The notes under the pieces: model-generated
Told to the model about the DNA's origin: nothing
The model's input: only the letters and a program-made list of their open reading frames with translations
Databases searched by the model: none
Assembly (NCBI GenBank): GCA_963693085.1
Contig: OY856411.1
Span: 1,348,790,050-1,348,854,049 of the forward strand
Reading direction: 5' to 3'
DNA: 64,000 nucleotides
Source: Alisma plantago-aquatica
Lineage: Eukaryota; Streptophyta; Magnoliopsida; Alismatales; Alismataceae
Translations under genes and position numbers: made by a program
Shown here: piece after piece, positions 58,133-64,000 of the stretch
How the letters are laid out: the number at the start of each line of letters is the position of its first letter
Position numbering within the stretch: the first letter of the stretch is position 1

Positions 58133-60490
58133 ACTACGAGCCAATCACCCTTGAATCATATTCATAGTGATCTTCAAACATGTCCCACATGTTACTGTGC
58201 TCTAGTGTGAACATAGTGAGTTATGGCAACACCTTGCCAAAGTCAGTATAAATTGCATGTCTCTCATCTCTTCATTGTACGTCATACGTATGAGATGGAG
58301 TTGTCGTAATATGTGATCTACTATTCCTTTGCTAACCTTTAGCCACATTGCATGATCAAGGATTTCATACTTGTCATCAATGAGCAGAATATATATAAGT
58401 TCATCTCATGAACTTCTAGATCCATATAGTATCCACTGTTGTTCTCTAACACATAGATACTCGGCATTTCCTTTTAAATGGTTTTATTGGAACACTTCCA
58501 ATTATCAACAAACTTTCACTTTTATATATCCTATATATATTTTTGCAAATAATTTTCTGTCCTTTCAGAAGTTTGCATCAATGTAACTCTTTACATCAAA
58601 CTCTTCCTTATCTCCATAGAACTAGTACTTCTCAAGTACTTATCAAGTTCTCATGGTATTCCAGTAACCCTTACTGGAAGTAGACAGACATCCACTTGTC
58701 ATGTCTCACATACGAGTTATTAGGATGAGCACATCATATTGCCATGTCCTACATACAAGATGATGAATGCATTTTGTTCTTGCCATGTCGATAAATGCAA
58801 GATAATGGGATGATTACATACATGATAGATCCATATCTATTCTTAGTGTTCCCATTCTTCATAAGAATTGGACACTTAGCCTTGGGATGCTAACTCCATG
58901 TAACACAGACAAGTTTTCTCCCACTGAATCTGTGCATATTGAACCCTTCAGTACAGATTGCCAATGTATTCTTTCTCTTTTCAGGTCAAGAGGTTTTCGA
59001 GAACTATCTCTATAGATCTCTATTCCTATCACATAGGAAACATCTCTATCTTCCTTAAAGATAATTTCCACTTTGGATTTCCATTCTAGAACATTTCCAT
59101 TTCACATCAACATGTGGAATGTGAACACGCTCCCACTAAATCACAGATCCCTTCTTTATCTTTGACATATCAGTCAAACCCTTTGACTATATCATCAAAG
59201 TAAAGATCCAATTCTGAGGTTCTTGTACTCAATCAATCACATTGATTAGTCCATTGTAACTTATAGACTTCATTTGCATTAGTGGATTCATAAACCTTGT
59301 AGGTTGTGTCACGTATACATCCTTGTTTTATTCCTCATAGGAATGCGGTTTTAGTATCCATTATGCCAAATCTATTGGTCATTATGTTGCAATTAACAAT
59401 CATCATCCTTCTTAAATGTTATCCATGTGTCTTAACATTTAAGATTCATTTGCACTTATCCAATGGGTGCTACCATCAAGGTCATACCTTATGGTACACA
59501 TGGATGTCATTTAGGATGTAATGGTCATAAACCATAACTCAAAATTCGGTTCCTCATATTCATCTAGATAGTTGACTCATCATATGAACAACTCATCACA
59601 TAGATAATTGAGGTGTAAGGATATAAGAATTCAAAACCCTTATGATTCTTAATTTCTTTTATTAGTGAAGGGTATTCTTTATTTAAGAAGAATTCAGTTA
59701 TTTGATAATCATTCTCTAACTCCTTAGAGTATGATTCCTTCTTGATTTAGACATCACCATGCCTTAATCATGAGTTTACTATGATACACTATCATAATCA
59801 CTCATAAGGATCTCAAACATTTGGTCCAAGTATTTCATTCATTGATCTCGTCAAGAATTAACACTTTACCAAATTTGCACTTCATCTATGATAATCTTGA
59901 ACACTTCAAGATATTCATATTGGTATTTCTTTAAACACCATTTGAAGTATTAGCATTTGTTCCAATAGGTATGTAAATACATCACATGTATCATACCTAA
60001 TAGGATAATCATTCTCCCACTACCTTTAGTGAAGATTGATTAATCATGTCCAAGATATTCATGTCTCTTACTGATTCTCCAACCAAAAGAGTCTAAATTT
60101 ATCCATCACATGGAAACTAGAAATGAATTTCTCATGATTGATGCTAATTTTATTGTTTGAGTTATCTATAACTTTTAGGTATCATTTTATCTTATGCATA
60201 TCCAATACCACAAGATAAACAAGGCATTGCCACAAAGATCATATCTTTAGAAATTGAAACATCTCTTTATTGATTGCCATCATTGCCATACAATATGCAA
60301 AATAAAGTGTTTCTATCTATTGGAAAATATGAAATAGCAGTTCATAACTGTATTACATGCCTTTTAGGATGAAAATAAACTAAAGTACTCCTATCTATGG
60401 TGGCAACACTTGCCCCATTTATTGAGTGCTTTACACTTTACATCTTGGTATCATATACCTCAAAAGTGTTACAAGTTTACTTTCATGACA
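58133..60490 (-). pseudogene. Copia pol, heavily decayed
   Basis: Only RT is clearly recognisable. 59400-59250 gives DVYVTQPTRFMNPLMQM, 59200-59130 gives LDLYFDDIVKGFD, and 59071-58960 gives EDRDVSYVIGIEIYRDSSRK, matching the copia block around EVVKGF and YVIGIEIYRD. The stretch between gag and RT (60490-59450), where protease and integrase should be, and RNase H (58850-58140) give only weak traces. Stops and frameshifts occur every few dozen codons. Plus-strand open frames are not coding. Decay is much greater than in gag. Confidence 0.65.
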
Positions 60491-60493
60491 CCT

Positions 60494-61345
60494 TTAAGTA
60501 GAGACGTCTGTTGCCTCCTTATTTTGTTCTTCCAGATAGAGAGGACAATTCCTTTTCCAATGTCCTGGGTTTTGACAATGGTGGCAATTGCCTTTCTTGG
60601 TCACACCTCCCTTGACCTTGAGAGTTGAATACAACTTGGGCTCCTGGCTAGCATCAAAACCTTTCTTAGCTTTGCCCTTGCCCTTTTGCTTGGACTTGCC
60701 TTTCTTTCTCGTGATCACCATCACAGACTTAGGCTTGTCTTTCTTCATCTGTGTCTCGGCTGTCCTCAACATTCCCAACAACTCTGACAGTGGCCTATTA
60801 AAGTTGTTCATGTTGTAGTTCATCACAAACTGACTGTAGGATTCTGGCAACGATTGCAGTATCACGTCAGTAGCCAACTCTTGGCTCATTGGAAATCCCA
60901 GTCTTGTCTGGTTCTCCACATACCCAATCATCTTGAGTATGTGAGGACCAACTGGATCTCATTCTGTCATGACGCACTTGAACAGTGCCCTTGAGACATC
61001 ATATCTCTCTTGCCATGCTTGATCTTCATACATGTTCCTGAGATGTTGAATCATCTCAATGACACCCATGTACTCATGTTGTCTCTACAACTCTTGGTTC
61101 ATAGAGCACAACATCAAGCACTTTGCATCAATGGCATCATCAGAATGCTTCTTGTAAGCATCCCTTTCTGCCTTTGGTGCATTAGGAGCAGGTTCCTCTG
61201 GAATTAGAGTATCTAGGACATAGAGCTTTCGCTCTTGAGTGAGAACAATTCTCAATGTCCTATACCAGTCGTGGAAGTGTGTCCCATTTAGCATGTCCTT
61301 TTCAAGGACTGATCACAAAGAAAAGTGATTGTTGTTTGTTGTCAT
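60494..61345 (-). pseudogene. Copia gag
   Basis: The likely start is the ATG at 61345 (MTTNNNHFSL), followed by a TGA where an Arg codon is expected. It continues KDMLNGTHFHDWYRTLRIVL and QERKLYVLDTLIPEE. The centre near 61000 has MYEDQAWQERYDVSRALFKC. After a stop at about 60960 the frame runs 60931-60494: ELATDVILQSLPESYSQFVM, NMNNFNRPLSELLGMLRTAE, a basic KKGKSKQKGKGKAKKG stretch and an intact CCHC knuckle CHHCQNPGHWKRNC. Few lesions remain, so it is the best preserved coding part of this element. Confidence 0.85.
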
Positions 61346-62771
61346 TTGTACTACAAAAGGAAATAAGAAATTTTAGTCCAAAACTCATTTTTGACTTATT
61401 TGATTGATTTGAAAAGTTGACGATATAATTAGGCCTTTAATTAATTATCGCTCCCACTATTTTATTTCAAATTGATAGCCCTCACCATCAATTCAGAATA
61501 TTGCAGCGTACAACCTTCTAGTGGGCAAGATCCTGAAATCCTCTAAGCCATGGACCAGCTAGGGCTGTCACCCACAACTTAGATCTCTCAGGTAGGAAAA
61601 TCTTGCCAATTGCATCATATGCAACTCTTGATAAGATGTCATATGCAACTCCTTGCCATGATCATCTCCATGCCTCAAGGTGCTAGATCCTATCTAGGTC
61701 ACCTTGTTAAGTCCGACCCAAAGCAAACACGATGAATATGCACCCTGCTAGGGCAGACCCACACATTCGTCCTTCACGCTTCCATGAGATAGACGGTGCA
61801 CCACGCTAGGGCGTGCCCACACTTGGTCGATCAAGATTTTCACATGTGTCACATTTGGAAGGCATCTAAAACTTAATATTTAATGAGGGATTTGGTTTTT
61901 ATATACATATACATATCCAATCACCACAATACATAGTATGTATCATATGCATGATATATCCCACAGAAAACATGTGAAACGATAAAAGCGATGATTATGG
62001 CCATCCTAATGTGATTCCTCGAGCCAAGAGGAATCACGGTCATCTAGGTCTACATCACATGCAACCTGTACAAGATGAACTCTGTGCTTTGCCTTTCTGG
62101 GTTTGATCAACTCATCACATGACTTATCGGCTCGCCATTATGTCGGTCGGCTGGGTGCCACCAGCCGATTAGTTGGCTCCTCCAACAGATCAGTTCACCT
62201 GGTCTTCATGCATCTCATCATGGCCACCACCCACTTGTCTCGCTCCTCGAACCGGTCATCAACCGATCGGCTCACTCCTTGAACCGATTGTCTGGAACGT
62301 CAACTGATCGGTTCACACCTTGAACCGATCGTCTCAGCTGTCATCAGGATGTCCTCTGTTCTTTGACATAACAGGAAATAAAATTCTATCCTATTTTACA
62401 TTGTAAAAAGAGAAACCTCGAGTTACATTCGAGGGGAGCAAAGGTCGAAAAGAAATCTCAAATTATTTTGAGTTACATCTGGAATAGGAGAAAGGGAATC
62501 GGTGCACAAACCGAGATGCAAGCAACCACATACAACCATACACAGATAGGGTTTATTGGCCATAACCATGCTATACATCCACCACAAAACTCGTTTAAGG
62601 GCGATTCCTATCGAGTGCATTCATAATACATATCATATATGTAAATTGGGATTTGTGGATTTAGGATTGGACATGCATAAAGCTAATTTTATTCGCATCG
62701 TATGCAATAAATTAAAGAGACAACCCAAAATCGATCATATCGATAATCCTAAAGTATAGATCAGTTGATGT
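61346..62771 (-). other. Copia 5' leader (untranslated)
   Basis: About 1.4 kb between PBS and gag without a convincing gene. It contains two diverged copies of a CTAGGGC...CCCACAC block (61746-61775, 61803-61832). It also has a second array of the palindromes seen in the LTR (62123-62334) with 20-21-bp spacing from 62261 onward. A TATATACATATACATAT stretch lies near 61897. Confidence 0.6.
62123..62334 (-). repeat. Phased palindrome array in copia leader
   Basis: Sites near 62141 (GTCGGTCGGCTGG), 62163, 62184, 62249, 62261 (AACCGATCGGCTC), 62281, 62301 (AACTGATCGGTTC) and 62321 (GAACCGATCGTCTC). They share the core of the LTR array but lie outside the LTR. Confidence 0.75.
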
Positions 62772-62785
62772 GGCTCTGATACCAC
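62772..62785 (-). other. Primer-binding site of copia element
   Basis: Minus strand GTGGTATCAGAGCC, a full match to the tRNA-Met PBS, directly next to the LTR end CCCTACA. It is not a tRNA gene. Confidence 0.9.
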
Positions 62786-64000
62786 TGTAGGGTTTTAGGG
62801 GAGGTAGAGAAGGCAGCGGAAAAAATTTCCTCCCCAAACCCAGAACAAGGAAACACGTCAACGTCTATACAATAGGAAAGGATGGTTTGTGGAATCATAC
62901 CTTGTCCTAAGGCTTGCTCGATGACAATACCTCATGGCTTGTACGGTCTTCACCTCCGGTCTTGGACGGTGTCTGTACAGCTCCTAGTTTCACCGGGACT
63001 GACGACTCCTGGTCTCACCAGGACTATCGGGATTGACAGTTGTCCTCCGAGTAGCAGAAATCTCCCGCCTCTGAAGTAGTCCACACGGACCACCTGGAAC
63101 TCCAATCTCCTTGTCTCATAAGGAATTGGAAGGAGTCGCACCCTCCTGTCAGTGTCCTAGTCACTGACACACTCTCCTGCCACCAGTCGCTTTCTGCAGT
63201 TGTCTTTCCCTTACTGTGCCTCCCTTATCGGGTAGCACTTGCTCGGGCTCTCTCGGTTACCAAAACCATAGAGAACGACAACTTTACAGAGCAACCGGTT
63301 GCACTGTGTTGTTCTTTGAGAAGCCCCCAATACCCCTATATATATATGAGGGTCATGGGACAGGGTTCTCTATCCCGGGAAATGTGGGACTAAAGCAGGA
63401 GTAGAAGGGTTCGAGATTTTCCACAAAAACAACCAACTGCGCAACCTGAACCGATCATTTCATTTCTAAAACGGTTGGTTGGGGATATGAGCCGGTCGGT
63501 TGACACCTCAACCGATCGGTTGGGACCCATGAAACTGTCAGTTCACTTCTGAATCGGTCGGTTCGTGGTCATGGTCAGTTCCTGATTGACTTTTCATCTT
63601 TTGTTTCTAATTGGTATCAAATACCAATCCTTGTTCCAATCAAATTGGGCAAGTGAAATGAAAGGAAATTTCTCACCAATCCTACTTTGCCAACTTGCTC
63701 AGTTGCATCAGTTGAACTGATCGTTTCAATACTTGAAGCAATCATTTCACCCTGTCCATGAGCCGATCGACTCACCACCTGAGCCGATTGGTTCACCAAG
63801 CTGAGTCGATCACTTCATCACATGAGTCGATCGGTTGGGAGTGTAGATTGTGCAGAAATAGTCAATTGTAGTTTCAATCAATCTGATACTCCAATCAATG
63901 TGTTCAACACCTTGAACATTATGATATTGAGCTATTAATTAATTGAGTGTTTAATTCAACTACTAAACTCCTTTAGTAATCAATTTAAACATTGTTTCTG
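62786..64000 (-). repeat. Copia element 5' LTR, incomplete at window end
   Basis: It matches 55898-57110 closely, with the same TATA run, the same palindrome blocks and a few small indels (for example an extra GTCGATCACTTCATC-type unit near 63805-63825). About 1 kb of the LTR should lie beyond the window. Confidence 0.88.

Larger units (their letters stand above)
45338..64000 (+). mobile_element. Athila-type Ty3/gypsy element, running off the window
   Basis: 5' LTR 45338-46824, PBS near 46829, gag, protease and RT in Athila-like order, split by LINE-B (49956-54750) and then by a minus-strand copia element (55898 onward). The rest of pol and the 3' LTR must lie beyond 64000. The lineage call rests on the GTGCCATTTCTGGGGA-type PBS region and on Athila-like Gag, protease and RT motifs. 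It inserted into the Tekay-2 3' LTR. Confidence 0.8.
55898..64000 (-). mobile_element. Ty1/copia element with 2.2-kb LTRs, minus strand, running off the window
   Basis: Reading right to left: 5' LTR (from beyond 64000 to 62786), PBS (62785-62772), long leader, gag (61345-60494), decayed pol (60490-58133), polypurine tract and 3' LTR (58119-55898). The two LTRs match over the whole 1.2 kb that can be compared. It interrupts Athila RNase H. The Tork/TNT1-like Gag motif suggests that branch of copia, but I cannot place it exactly. Confidence 0.85.

Noticed and set aside
62772..62788. GTGGTATCAGAGCC (minus) as a possible tRNA fragment
   Set aside because: It is complementary to the tRNA-Met 3' end and sits directly at an LTR edge. 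It is a primer-binding site with no tRNA fold around it.

Overview
This window looks like intergenic heterochromatin from a plant with a large, repeat-filled genome, most likely an angiosperm. It is AT-rich. I recognise no host gene, tRNA, rRNA or other cellular gene. Almost every base belongs to nested, decayed transposable elements of typical plant lineages: Tekay/Del chromoviruses, an Athila-type Ty3/gypsy element, a SIRE-type and a second Ty1/copia element, two L1-type LINEs and a hAT-like MITE. Lineage names come from protein motifs, primer-binding sites and LTR termini read by eye; no database was searched.

Layout. 1-4240 is a Tekay-type LTR remnant (Tekay-0). 4241-4609 is unassigned. 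A second Tekay element (Tekay-2) runs from about 4610 to 45337. Its 5' LTR carries a 5'-truncated LINE (7698-8970, perfect 10-bp target duplication) and a minus-strand SIRE-type copia element (9099-40115). The SIRE element is itself split by a third Tekay element (14234-37644, Tekay-1). Tekay-2 resumes at 40116 with the end of its LTR, PBS, a badly decayed pol and a 3' LTR. That 3' LTR is broken at 45338 by an Athila-type element, which continues past the window end. The Athila reverse transcriptase is split by a nearly complete minus-strand L1 LINE (49956-54750). Its RNase H end is split by a minus-strand copia element with 2.2-kb LTRs (55898 to beyond 64000).

The most informative structure is Tekay-1. 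It has three LTRs and two internal regions (LTR-INT-LTR-INT-LTR) inside a single 5-bp target duplication (ACTAG). The middle LTR is a mosaic, LTR3-like at its start and LTR1-like from about 25.0-25.1 kb onward. Both internal regions carry the same MITE at the same site, the same protease lesion (DSG to DLG) and many of the same stop codons. This is what unequal crossing-over between the two LTRs of one already damaged insertion would leave. Rough hand counts (about 8% LTR1/LTR3, about 4-5% between the two internal copies) agree with insertion first and duplication later.

A second theme is that the LTRs are full of short-period arrays: 30-31-bp CGATATGG repeats, 24-bp and 18-bp repeats, hairpin units and CG-containing palindromes. 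In the last copia element, palindromes of the ACCGATCGGT type recur every 20-22 bp in both the LTR and the leader. I found no new cellular system. The notable findings concern retrotransposon structure, recombination history and cis-element architecture.
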